Positions 17,326-24,507 of a stretch of DNA of 34,282 nucleotides are shown in pieces. Each line of letters begins with the position of its first letter. The first letter of the stretch is position 1. A program made the translations under genes and the position numbers. A model generated the notes under the pieces. That model was not told the DNA's origin and did not search any database. It worked only from the letters and a program-made list of their open reading frames with translations. The stretch covers positions 1 through 34,282 of the forward strand of contig CAIXHI010000107.1 in assembly GCA_903919215.1 (NCBI GenBank), written 5' to 3'. Source of the stretch: an uncultured Acidimicrobiaceae bacterium. GTDB taxonomy: Bacteria > Actinomycetota > Acidimicrobiia > Acidimicrobiales > Ilumatobacteraceae.

Positions 17326-17991
17326 ATGGGTGAGATGGTCACGTTCAAGAGCAATGGTCACACGTGCGACGGCTACATCGCGGGCAACGGCCCAGGTGTA
17401 CTCGTCATCCAAGAGTGGTGGGGTCTTGTGCCGCACATCAAGGATGTCGTCGACCGCTTTGCTGCGGCGGGTTTCACCGCCCTGGCTCCCGACCTCTATC
17501 ACGGTGCGTCGACCACCGAGCCCGACGGCGCCGGCAAGTTGATGATGGCCCTCAATCTCGACACCGCAGGCAAAGACCTCTCCGGTGCGATCGATCTGCT
17601 CGTGGCCAAGTCGCGCTTGCCGAAGGTCGGTGTCGTCGGGTTCTGCATGGGCGGCGGTCTGGCGCTCGTCGTCGCCTGCCAGCGTCCCGATGCCGTCGCC
17701 GCCGTGGCCCCGTACTACGGCGCGATCCCGTGGGAGTCCGTGCAGCCGAACTGGTCGGCGCTGACCGCCAAGGTCGTCGGCGAGTACGCCGAGAACGACG
17801 GTTGGGCCAGCCCCGCGGCCGCCGCGGAGCTGCAGTCGCAACTGCAGACGCTCGGCAAGGACGCCACGCTGCACATCCACCCCGGCTGCGACCACGCGTT
17901 CTTCAACGACGCCCGCCCCGAGGTGTACAACGCCGCCGAAGCCGAAGTCGCCTACCAGCGCACGCTCGAATTGTTCCGCACGACCCTGTAG
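17326..17991 (+). CDS. Dienelactone hydrolase-family alpha/beta hydrolase
   Basis: A 221-residue hydrolase with the DLH architecture. The nucleophile Cys is in GFCMGGGLALV (near residue 107), the Asp in YAENDGWAS (near 158) and the His in GCDHAFFND (near 190), so the Cys-Asp-His triad is complete. VIQEWWGLVPHIKDVVDRFA near residue 25 is the typical family opening. Dienelactone hydrolase cleaves the lactone formed in chlorocatechol breakdown, but most genomic members have other small ester or lactone substrates. Two starts are possible (17326 and 17335); 17326 is preferred because a TACGTT -10 ends 8 nt before it. It is divergent from the aminotransferase and nothing follows it for 381 bp. Confidence 0.85.
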   Translation: MGEMVTFKSNGHTCDGYIAGNGPGVLVIQEWWGLVPHIKDVVDRFAAAGFTALAPDLYHGASTTEPDGAGKLMMALNLDTAGKDLSGAIDLLVAKSRLPKVGVVGFCMGGGLALVVACQRPDAVAAVAPYYGAIPWESVQPNWSALTAKVVGEYAENDGWASPAAAAELQSQLQTLGKDATLHIHPGCDHAFFNDARPEVYNAAEAEVAYQRTLELFRTTL

Positions 17992-17997
17992 CCCCTT

Positions 17998-18079
17998 CGG
18001 TTTCTGGGAAGGATCCGTCCCAAATCGGCGTCTGGGCAGGATCAGACCCGGAATCCGGAACTGATCGTGCCCAGAACCG
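17998..18079. repeat. Repeated and inverted TCTGGG-AGGATC elements in a gene-free stretch
   Basis: The gene-free stretch 17992-18372 begins with two tandem copies of a TCTGGG-x-AGGATC-xGx-CCC unit (18003-18021 and 18031-18049, 16 of 19 bases alike) and an inverted third copy at 18061-18075. The second and third form 15-bp arms (18031-18045 with 18061-18075) with one mismatch, enclosing a smaller CCGGA/TCCGG stem. The first copy also pairs with the third through CGGTTTCTGGG/CCCAGAACCG with one bulge, so two alternative hairpins are possible. The region follows the hydrolase stop by 6 nt and could serve as its terminator, but the repeat structure is richer than a normal terminator. Confidence 0.65.
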
Positions 18080-18150
18080 TCGCTCCAGATATCGCAGCCC
18101 GCTGGATACGGAGTGGCATATCGACGCATCCTGCTCGGCTGAACTGCCCC

Positions 18151-18200
18151 TTCACGTCGCGGGCTTGACCGCACACGTGCGGTACGCCCCGCGACGTGAA
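18151..18200. repeat. Large nested inverted repeat (cruciform/hairpin)
   Basis: TTCACGTCGCGGG (18151-18163) is perfectly complementary to CCCGCGACGTGAA (18188-18200). Inside lies a second perfect inverted repeat, ACCGCAC (18168-18174) with GTGCGGT (18177-18183), separated from the outer stem by 4-nt internal loops on each side. The result is a 50-nt, 20-pair structure. No run of T follows. No coding frame of convincing composition covers it; the rest of the gene-free stretch (18201-18372) shows nothing I can name. Confidence 0.7.
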
Positions 18201-18372
18201 CCGTGGGGTCTGCGCCACAAGTGCCGAGCGGCCCGATACAGACCCGGCCGTCCGCGTCGCCCGTCCCTTGCACTCGAGGTTGGAGAGCGATTGTTGACGT
18301 GGTGAAGGCGTCGGCGCAGGCTTTGGCAATGTCGCCCGGTCCCCACTTCTACGCTGGGCGGGGAACGCGGCC

Positions 18373-18972
18373 GTGACGAGCGGCCCGGTTCCGACTGACC
18401 CGCTCGCCCTCGCTGGTGAGGGTCGGCCGTGGATCAGTTCGGCTGGCGCGGCAGTGCTGCTCGGGCCGCTGGCGGGTCTCGCCTTCGGCGTCGCCGCCAG
18501 GGCATGGATGCGCCTCGTCGCTGACGACCCCGAGTTCACATGGTCGGGGACGATCGCAATCGTCGCCGTGTTCACGATCGTCGGAGCGTTGCAGGGGCTG
18601 GCACTCGCGGTGCGCCGCTGCGGGTGGCGGCCACGTATTCAAACTTTCTTTCGTGTGCTCGCAGCGATCAGCATGGTGTTGCTGGCACCTGCGCAGGGGA
18701 TGGTGATGTTCCCCGCGCTGGTCCTCGCTGCGCTGGCTCTCGGCCGGCCAGGTTGGTGGTCGTGGGTGAGAGCAGGCCTGGCAGCGGTCGCCCTCGTCGA
18801 ATCGCTCGCTGTCGCAGTCGTGTATTTCGACCTCTCGGTCGCTCGTGAGGTCCTCGGCTGGTTCCTGATGGTGGCGCTGTATATGTCGATGGCGCTCGCG
18901 CTCGCGTTGAACCTGCGGCCTCTCGCGCGACCGCACGACGACTTGGCCGGCCCCCACCAATCGAACGCGTGA
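18373..18972 (+). CDS. Small integral membrane protein of unknown function
   Basis: A 199-residue protein starting at GTG 18373, with about five hydrophobic segments (roughly residues 23-46, 56-80, 95-130, 135-160 and 170-190). The loop AARAWMRLVADDPEFTWSG after the first segment is a motif I have seen in uncharacterised membrane proteins of actinobacteria and bacilli. No enzymatic motif is visible. It stands alone on the plus strand between the gene-free stretch and the leftward lyase genes, so context gives no role. Confidence 0.65.
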   Translation: MTSGPVPTDPLALAGEGRPWISSAGAAVLLGPLAGLAFGVAARAWMRLVADDPEFTWSGTIAIVAVFTIVGALQGLALAVRRCGWRPRIQTFFRVLAAISMVLLAPAQGMVMFPALVLAALALGRPGWWSWVRAGLAAVALVESLAVAVVYFDLSVAREVLGWFLMVALYMSMALALALNLRPLARPHDDLAGPHQSNA

Positions 18973-19031
18973 CGGCCGCCGGAAACACGCAGGGGCAGCA
19001 CCGCTGCTGGCGGGCTGAGCCCAGGCCAGAC

Positions 19032-19919
19032 CTAGCCGAGCGCGGCGATGGCGTCGGCGACGGCGAGGATGCGCTGGGCGTTGGCGACGTGCAGGTTCTC
19101 GATCATCCGACCGTTGTAGGTGACGACACCTTTACCTTCGGCGACGGCGGCCTCGAACGTGGCGATCAGGCCACGGGCGTGCTCGACATCATCGGCGGAC
19201 GGTGCCCACACGTCGTTGCACACGTCGACCTGCGACGGATGGATGAGGGTCTTGCCATCGAAGCCCATCTCGAAGCCCTGCACGCACTCGGCAAGGAACC
19301 CGGCCTCGTCCTTGATGTCGTTGTACACGCCATCGAGGATGACCTTGCCGGCCTCACGTGCGCCGAGCAGCGCGGTGGCGAGGTGCGGTACGAGCGGGTG
19401 ACGACCAGCGGCACCGAGCGTGCTGCGCACTTCGCGGGCCAGGTCGTTGGTGCCCATCACCAGCACGGTGACTCGCCAGTGAGCGGCGAGCGCGCGAACG
19501 TCGAAGATGGCGGTCGGGGTCTCGATCATCGCCCAGATGCGGATGTCGTGGCGCGCCCCAGCGTGGTCGAGGATGTCGGACACCTCGTCGAGGTACTTGA
19601 CCGACCCAACCTTGGGGATGACGACCGCCGCCGCTGCGGACTGGCCAGCGGCGATGAGGTCGTCGCGGCCCCACGGTGTGTCGAGACCGTTGCAGCGGAT
19701 CGCAAGTTCGCGGTTGCCGTACTCACCCGAGGAAGCGGCGGCCACGGCGTTGGCGCGTGCGGCTGCCTTGGCATCGGGGGCGACAGCATCCTCGAGGTCG
19801 AAGATGATCGCGTCTGCGGCGATGGTCTTCGCCTTCTCCAGGGCACGTTCGTTCGCCGCCGGCATGTACAGCACGGAGCGACGGGGGCGCAGATCGGAGG
19901 TGACGTGGTCAGAAGTCAT
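19032..19919 (-). CDS. HpcH/HpaI aldolase / CitE-like lyase or thioesterase
   Basis: A 295-residue TIM-barrel protein. RRSVLYMPAANERALEKA at residues about 13-30 and FDLEDAVAPDAK at about 40-51 (acidic metal ligands) are the CitE hallmarks; IPKVGSVKYLDEV and IWAMIETPTAI follow in the expected order. CitE-like proteins cleave or hydrolyse malyl- or citramalyl-CoA thioesters. It overlaps the malyl-CoA lyase gene by 11 nt and is downstream of it. In organisms with the ethylmalonyl-CoA pathway, Mcl1 is paired with a second CitE homologue, Mcl2, a (3S)-malyl-CoA thioesterase; this gene could play that role. A citramalyl-CoA lyase is the main alternative. The sequence does not decide between lyase and thioesterase. 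Confidence 0.82.
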   Translation of the reverse strand: MTSDHVTSDLRPRRSVLYMPAANERALEKAKTIAADAIIFDLEDAVAPDAKAAARANAVAAASSGEYGNRELAIRCNGLDTPWGRDDLIAAGQSAAAAVVIPKVGSVKYLDEVSDILDHAGARHDIRIWAMIETPTAIFDVRALAAHWRVTVLVMGTNDLAREVRSTLGAAGRHPLVPHLATALLGAREAGKVILDGVYNDIKDEAGFLAECVQGFEMGFDGKTLIHPSQVDVCNDVWAPSADDVEHARGLIATFEAAVAEGKGVVTYNGRMIENLHVANAQRILAVADAIAALG

Positions 19920-20970
19920 AGCTCGCCTTCAGTTCAGGGTCGCGGGCGGCCAACTCATGCGCGAGTGCAACCACCACCTTGCACTGCTTCACAGAAGCAT
20001 CGTCCTCCATCTTGCCGTCCAGCATGATGGCGCCCGTACCATCGCCCATCGCGTCGATCACCCGCTGTGCCTGGCGCACATCCTCGGGCCGTGGGCTGAA
20101 CACCTTCTTGGCGATGTCGATTTGCACCGGGTGCAGGCTCCAAGCGCCCACGCAGCCGAGCAGGTAGGCGTTGCGGAACTGGTCTTCGCAGGCGACGGTG
20201 TCCTTGATATCGCCGAACGGACCGTAGAACGGCAACAGTCCGAAGGTGACACACGCATCGACCATGCGGGCCAGCGTGTAGTGCCACAGGTCTTGCTGGA
20301 ACACGGTGCGGTCGGCGCCGTACTGCGGCCCGTCGGCACCGGTGGGCGGGTCGGCGCGCACCAGGTAGTCGGGGTGACCGCCGCCGACGCGGGTGGTCTT
20401 CATGCGACGGTTGGCCGCCAGGTCGGCTGGTCCGAGCGACAGACCCTGCATGCGCGGCGAGGCGGCGCAGATCTCCTCGATGTTCACCATGCCGCGAGCG
20501 GTCTCGAGGATCGCGTGCACCAGGATCGGCTTCTTCAGGCCGGCCTTGGCTTCCAGCTGTGCCAGCAGGCGATCGACGTAGTGGATGTCCTCCGGGCCCT
20601 CGACCTTCGGCACCATGATGACGTCCAGCTTGTCGCCGATCTCGGAGACCAGGGTGACGAGGTCGTCGTGACCCCACGGCGAGTCAAGGCTGTTGATGCG
20701 CGTCCAGAACTGGGTGCTGCCGAAGTCGACCGTCTTGCCGACCTTCACCAACCCGGCGCGGGCGGCCTCCTTGTCGGCCATCGGAATGGCGTCTTCCAGG
20801 TTGCCGAGCAGGATGTCAACGGTGGGGATGATCTCCGGCAGCTTCGAGACGAGCTTCTCGTTCTGCGGCGGGAAGAAGTGGATGACACGGCTGGGGCGGA
20901 AGGGGATCTCGCGCACCGGCTCGGGGGCACCGACGGCCAAGGGTTTGAAGAAGTCACGGGGGCTACGCAC
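19909..20970 (-). CDS. mcl1: L-malyl-CoA / beta-methylmalyl-CoA lyase
   Basis: A 353-residue protein that matches, from memory, the Chloroflexus and Rhodobacter Mcl1 pattern along its length: KPLAVGAPEPVREIP at the start, VIHFFPPQNEKL near residue 29, GNLEDAIPMADKEAAR near 56, DVIMVPKVEGPEDIH, SLGPADLAANRRMKTTRVGG and FYGPFGDIKD. It reversibly cleaves malyl-CoA to glyoxylate and acetyl-CoA, and methylmalyl-CoA to glyoxylate and propionyl-CoA. These reactions belong to the ethylmalonyl-CoA pathway and the 3-hydroxypropionate cycle. The GTG at 20970 is chosen; TAACCT ends 6 nt before it, so the transcript is probably leaderless. It overlaps the CitE-like gene by 11 nt. The methylsuccinyl-CoA dehydrogenase-like gene at 22878 supports the ethylmalonyl-CoA assignment. 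Confidence 0.9.
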   Translation of the reverse strand: MRSPRDFFKPLAVGAPEPVREIPFRPSRVIHFFPPQNEKLVSKLPEIIPTVDILLGNLEDAIPMADKEAARAGLVKVGKTVDFGSTQFWTRINSLDSPWGHDDLVTLVSEIGDKLDVIMVPKVEGPEDIHYVDRLLAQLEAKAGLKKPILVHAILETARGMVNIEEICAASPRMQGLSLGPADLAANRRMKTTRVGGGHPDYLVRADPPTGADGPQYGADRTVFQQDLWHYTLARMVDACVTFGLLPFYGPFGDIKDTVACEDQFRNAYLLGCVGAWSLHPVQIDIAKKVFSPRPEDVRQAQRVIDAMGDGTGAIMLDGKMEDDASVKQCKVVVALAHELAARDPELKASYDF

Positions 20971-20976
20971 GATTCA

Positions 20977-20986
20977 AGGTTAGGTT
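20977..20986. promoter_or_regulatory. Overlapping divergent -10 boxes (mcl1 and HAD gene)
   Basis: TAACCT on the minus strand (20982-20977) ends 6 nt before the mcl1 GTG, and TAGGTT on the plus strand (20981-20986) ends 6 nt before the HAD-gene GTG at 20993. The two hexamers share the TA at 20981-20982. The gap between the genes is only 22 bp, so each -35 region falls inside the other gene. Confidence 0.55.
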
Positions 20987-20992
20987 CGTTGC

Positions 20993-21676
20993 GTGCTTGC
21001 GCAGAACTTCGACGCGATCCTGTTCGACGCCGGTGGCATTTTTGTGTTGCCCGATCCCACAGTGCTCGGCCCACTGCTGGCCTATCACGGGGGCGATCCC
21101 GCCATCTCGGTGCATATCCGCGCGCACTACGCGGCTATGGCGGCGAAGAGCGCGGCCGGCGTCACCGAGAGGGACTGGCAACCCTATAACGAGGCGTATG
21201 TGCGATCGGTGGGAGTGCCCGAAGAGGAAGTCTCGCTGGCCACCACGGTGCTGGAGCAGACCCGCAACGCCTACACGTGGCGATGGCCGATCCCCGAGAG
21301 TCTGATTGCCATCGAAGGTCTGCGCTCCATGGGCATGCCAATGGGCGTGGTCAGCAACGCCAGCGGTCAGATTGCCGAAGTGCTGGCCCGCAGTGGCGTC
21401 TGCCAGCAAGGCGACGGCGCGTACACGCCGATGCGCGTGATCATCGACAGCCACCTCGTCGGCGTCGCCAAACCGGATCCGCACATCTTTGATTTTGCGC
21501 TCGCGTATTTCGACGGCATCGAGCGCAGCCGCATCGCCTACATCGGTGACTCGGTGACGATGGACATCGGCGGAGCCCGCGCCGCAGGCCTCTACCCGAT
21601 TCTGCTTGACCCCTATGACGACTGGCCGAACGCCGACTTCCACCGTCTGCAGAGCCTTGAGGAGTTGCTCGGGTGA
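20993..21676 (+). CDS. HAD-superfamily hydrolase-like protein
   Basis: A 227-residue HAD protein. The nucleophile Asp is in ILFDAGGIF (near residue 11), motif II Ser in GVVSNASGQ, the Lys in GVAKPDPHIFDFA and the metal-binding acidic pair in YIGDSVTMDIGGARAAG. The usual second Asp of motif I (DxD) is Gly here (DAGG), as in some HAD-IA members, which may weaken phosphatase activity or change the reaction. Length and cap position fit a class I (haloacid dehalogenase/phosphatase) member. The gene starts with GTG 6 nt after a -10 box and overlaps the methyltransferase by 4 nt, so these two form an operon. The substrate is not predictable. Confidence 0.82.
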   Translation: MLAQNFDAILFDAGGIFVLPDPTVLGPLLAYHGGDPAISVHIRAHYAAMAAKSAAGVTERDWQPYNEAYVRSVGVPEEEVSLATTVLEQTRNAYTWRWPIPESLIAIEGLRSMGMPMGVVSNASGQIAEVLARSGVCQQGDGAYTPMRVIIDSHLVGVAKPDPHIFDFALAYFDGIERSRIAYIGDSVTMDIGGARAAGLYPILLDPYDDWPNADFHRLQSLEELLG

Positions 21677-22266
21677 CGGGCGAACATGTGAGTGACCGCT
21701 GGGCCGAATGGCGCCGCCAGATCCCACTACCCGAGTACCACTCGCGCTGGGAACGGATGGCGGCCGAGGGCAAGGCCACTCACGGAGAGGCCGACTTCAT
21801 CGGGTCGCTGCGCCCGCACCGCGTGCTCGACGCCGGCTGCGGCATGGGGCGCGTGGCGATCGAACTGAACCGGCGCGGCATCGAAGTGGAAGGCGCCGAC
21901 CTCGACGACGATCTGTTGGCGTTCGCCCGCGGCGATGCGCCGCACATCACCTGGCATCACGCCGACCTGTCGGAACTCGCGCTCGACCGCCGCTTCGATG
22001 TGGTGGCGATGCCCGGCAACGTGATGATCTTCTGTCGGCCAGAGCACCGTTGTCCGATCGTCGCCAGCCTGGCAGCGCACCTACAGCCCGAGGGTGTACT
22101 GGTCGCAGGCTTCAGCCTCGACAGTCGCCCTGAGGCACTCACGCTGGCCGAGTACGACGCCTGCTGCGCTGGCGCAGGACTGACGCTGTTCGAGCGGTTC
22201 TCGAGCTGGGAACGCGACCCGTACACCGGGCAGGACTACGCCGTCAGCGTGCATCGCTCCCGCTGA
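21673..22266 (+). CDS. Class I SAM-dependent methyltransferase
   Basis: A 197-residue protein with a Rossmann-type methyltransferase core. Motif I is VLDAGCGMGRVAIELNRRG (near residues 52-70), the acidic residue ending strand 2 is in GADLDDDLLAFAR, and ITWHHADLSEL carries motif III-like sequence. FDVVAMPGNVMIF is the post-II strand. The substrate is unknown; size and fold fit the Methyltransf_25/11 group that acts on small molecules. GTG 21673 overlaps the HAD gene stop, so both are translationally coupled. The stop is 43 nt before the toxin-antitoxin start, which has its own promoter. Confidence 0.82.
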   Translation: MTGEHVSDRWAEWRRQIPLPEYHSRWERMAAEGKATHGEADFIGSLRPHRVLDAGCGMGRVAIELNRRGIEVEGADLDDDLLAFARGDAPHITWHHADLSELALDRRFDVVAMPGNVMIFCRPEHRCPIVASLAAHLQPEGVLVAGFSLDSRPEALTLAEYDACCAGAGLTLFERFSSWERDPYTGQDYAVSVHRSR

Positions 22267-22273
22267 GGAACGG

Positions 22274-22303
22274 TTGACGTGCTGCATACCACCTTGGTAT
22301 GTT
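22274..22303 (+). promoter_or_regulatory. Toxin-antitoxin promoter with embedded palindromic operator
   Basis: TTGACG (22274-22279), an 18-bp spacer and TATGTT (22298-22303) form one of the best promoters in the window; the ATG follows after 6 nt, so the message is likely leaderless. CATACCA (22285-22291) and TGGTATG (22295-22301) are a perfect 7-bp inverted repeat with a 3-bp centre lying in the spacer and -10. A ribbon-helix-helix antitoxin bound here would block RNA polymerase, giving autoregulation. Confidence 0.75.
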
Positions 22304-22309
22304 GGCCGC

Positions 22310-22573
22310 ATGTCGACGCAACTCGCCCTCCGCCTGCCCGACGATCTACTGGCCGATCTCGACTGGCTGGTCGTGCGCTGCAACTACTCCAACCGCACCG
22401 AGGCGATGCGCACCGCCATCGAGGCCGCGATCAAGGCCGAACGCTCGCGTCAGATCGACGAGCAGTACGCCGAGGCGTACACCCGCCTGCCACAGACCGA
22501 CGACGAGGTGGCAGACCTCGCGTGGCAGAGCTCGCCCGATCTCGACGAGGATGAGGACTGGTCATGGATGTGA
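22310..22573 (+). CDS. Ribbon-helix-helix antitoxin of a MazEF/PemIK-type module
   Basis: An 87-residue protein. Residues 2-45 form a ribbon-helix-helix DNA-binding domain (a beta strand QLALRLPDD, then two helices ending SNRTEAMRTAIEAAIKAER). The acidic C-terminus (QTDDEVADLAWQSSPDLDED and onward) is the expected toxin-binding tail, which masks the RNase surface. ATG 22310 is chosen over an in-frame codon at 22274, which lies inside the promoter. It overlaps the toxin gene by 10 nt. It would neutralise the toxin and repress its own promoter through the palindrome just upstream. Confidence 0.85.
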   Translation: MSTQLALRLPDDLLADLDWLVVRCNYSNRTEAMRTAIEAAIKAERSRQIDEQYAEAYTRLPQTDDEVADLAWQSSPDLDEDEDWSWM

Positions 22574-22881
22574 TCCAGCAAGGACAGATCTGGTGGGGCG
22601 GCCCGGCCGACGAGAAGCCTCGGCCATATCTGGTGATCACGCGCCAGCGAGCGATCGACTCGATGCGGGCGATCGCGGTCGCCCCCGTCACTCGCCGTAC
22701 CCGCGGACTTGTCAGTGAGGTGTTGTTGGGATCGGACGACGGACTCTCTGTGGAGTGCGTCGCCAACTTCGACAACGTCCGCTCGCTCGACAAGACCCTG
22801 CTCGCGCGCCGCGTCGGTGCCCTCGCCCCCGGCCGTTGGCACGAGGTGTGTGCGGCCCTGCGTGCAGCCATCGACTGCTAG
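22564..22881 (+). CDS. mazF: MazF/PemK-family toxin (endoribonuclease)
   Basis: A 105-residue MazF-fold protein. GQIWWGGPADEKPRPYLVIT (residues 7-26) has the family opening with the conserved Gly and Arg-Pro pair, AIAVAPVTRRTRGLVSEVLL contains the conserved Thr/Ser region, and ECVANFDNVRSLDK carries the conserved strand that follows. MazF toxins cleave mRNA or tRNA at short sequences and halt growth when the antitoxin is lost. It is translationally coupled to the antitoxin through a 10-nt overlap. Its stop TAG overlaps the stop of the convergent dehydrogenase gene in the tetranucleotide CTAG at 22878-22881. Cleavage specificity cannot be read from sequence. Confidence 0.85.
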   Translation: MDVIQQGQIWWGGPADEKPRPYLVITRQRAIDSMRAIAVAPVTRRTRGLVSEVLLGSDDGLSVECVANFDNVRSLDKTLLARRVGALAPGRWHEVCAALRAAIDC

Positions 22882-24500
22882 GCGTTCGCAGCCTCGATCA
22901 TGCGGCGGGCGATGACTTTCAGGCACAGCGTTTCGTCGGCACCTTCGAAGATGGACAGCACTCGGGCGTCGACGAACAGGCGGCTCACCGTGTACTCCTC
23001 GGCGTAACCCATGCCGCCGTGGATCTGCATCGCTTCGCGGGTGACCCACTCGGCGGCCTTGCACACATAGGCCTTCACCATTGCGGCTTCCATGGCACCT
23101 TCACCCTTGGCCATCTGGCGGGCGACGGAGTAGGAGAACTGGCGGCCGGCCTGGATGAGCATCGCCATCCGGCCGAGCTTGGCCTGGATCAGTTGGTAGT
23201 CGGCGATCGGCGAGCCGAACACGGCCCGGTTGTGGGCGTACTCGACGGCGGCTTCGTAGGCGGCCTGCATGACACCCACGGCGCGGGCGGCGGTCTGCAG
23301 GCGGCCGTTCTCGAAACCGGCCATCTGGAAGAAGAAGCCCTTGCCAACGCCGTCGGCCTCACCGATCAGGTTGGTGGCGGGCACCCACCAGTTCTCGAGC
23401 GCGACCTCGTAGCTGTGCATACCTCGGTAGCCGATGGTGTCGATTGCGCGACCCTCCATCTTGCCGACGAGCCCGGCGGCGCCCTGCTCCTGGGTGAACT
23501 CGAACCCATGGCCGTTGCCGCGGGGCTTGGGCACGATGAACAGGCTGAGTCCGCGGTGGGTCTTGCTGCGGTCGGGGTCGGTGCGGGCCAGCAGCGCCAG
23601 CACATCGGCGCGACCGCCGAAGGTGCACCACGTCTTGACGCCGTTGATCACGTAGCCGGGTTCGCCGTTGGCGCCTTCGGCCGGAGTGGCGCTGACCTTG
23701 ATATTGGCCACGTCGCTGCCGTAGTCGGGTTCGGTGACGGCAACGGCGGGCATGATCTCGGCGGTGGCCAACTTGGGCAGCCAATGCTGCTTCTGCGCCT
23801 CGGTGCCACCCTTCACCAGGGCACGGGTGAGGATTTCGGGCCGCGTGATCAGCGAGCCGCCGATACCCAGCGAACCGCGCGACAACTCCTCGGTGGCCAC
23901 CACCATGCCGATGTACTCACTGTCGCCACCCTCGCTGTAGCCGCCGTACTGTGCCGGCACGCTGAGGCCGAAGGCGCCCATCTCGGCCAGACCCTGGACG
24001 ATCTCTTCCGGCACGTCATCGTTGCTGCGGTGCACGTGCTCGGCGTGCGGCTTGATGACCTTCTCGGCGAAGCTGCGGAACGTGTCGCCGACCATCTCCA
24101 TCTCGCCGTCGAGGTGACGCGGTCCGGGCTGATCGGCCAGCGAGGCCACGAACTCGGGGGTGCGGAACTGTTCCAGGAACGGGTGGGTGGACTGCATCGG
24201 GGCGCTCTCGAGGCCCCAGTACTTCTCGCGGCCCACCAGCCGGGTGATCAGGTCGTGGGCCATCTCAGCGGTGAAGGCGCAGGTGAGGCGAGCCTCGATG
24301 TCACCCTTGGCGCCGTAGTCGAGCAGCGCGCGAGCGGTTTCTACCTGGGCGGCCGCGTGGGCCAGGTCGTAGGCGACCACCTGGTGCACATCGGGGCCAC
24401 CGTTGGCCGCGATGTGGCGGACAGCCGTGCCCACGATGCCTGAGGCGAGTTCGATGATGTCGGCAGCTGCAGCGAGATCAGGGGTGGGGATCGCAGTCAT
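22878..24500 (-). CDS. mcd: Acyl-CoA dehydrogenase with N-terminal extension, probable methylsuccinyl-CoA dehydrogenase
   Basis: A 540-residue flavoprotein. The acyl-CoA dehydrogenase core occupies about residues 140-540: AVTEPDYGSDVANIKV (substrate/FAD loop), NGVKTWCTFGGRAD, AVFGSPIADYQLIQAKL, IHGGMGYAEEYTVSRLFVDA and the C-terminal FEGADE. The extra ~135 residues at the N-terminus include VVAYDLAHAAAQVETARALL and REKYWGLE; such an extension is typical of (2S)-methylsuccinyl-CoA dehydrogenase, and the resemblance to the Streptomyces form is close from memory. It would oxidise methylsuccinyl-CoA to mesaconyl-CoA in the ethylmalonyl-CoA pathway. The mcl1-type lyase 2 kb away agrees. TAACAT ends 7 nt before the ATG. 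Another acyl-CoA substrate is the alternative. Confidence 0.8.
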   Translation of the reverse strand: MTAIPTPDLAAAADIIELASGIVGTAVRHIAANGGPDVHQVVAYDLAHAAAQVETARALLDYGAKGDIEARLTCAFTAEMAHDLITRLVGREKYWGLESAPMQSTHPFLEQFRTPEFVASLADQPGPRHLDGEMEMVGDTFRSFAEKVIKPHAEHVHRSNDDVPEEIVQGLAEMGAFGLSVPAQYGGYSEGGDSEYIGMVVATEELSRGSLGIGGSLITRPEILTRALVKGGTEAQKQHWLPKLATAEIMPAVAVTEPDYGSDVANIKVSATPAEGANGEPGYVINGVKTWCTFGGRADVLALLARTDPDRSKTHRGLSLFIVPKPRGNGHGFEFTQEQGAAGLVGKMEGRAIDTIGYRGMHSYEVALENWWVPATNLIGEADGVGKGFFFQMAGFENGRLQTAARAVGVMQAAYEAAVEYAHNRAVFGSPIADYQLIQAKLGRMAMLIQAGRQFSYSVARQMAKGEGAMEAAMVKAYVCKAAEWVTREAMQIHGGMGYAEEYTVSRLFVDARVLSIFEGADETLCLKVIARRMIEAANA

Positions 24501-24507
24501 GTGCGCG

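Noticed and set aside
18973..19031. Short inverted repeats GCAGC-ACC-GCTGC and GGGC-TGA-GCCC between the membrane protein and the CitE-like gene as a terminator
   Set aside because: Stems are only 4-5 bp, which is expected by chance at this GC content.
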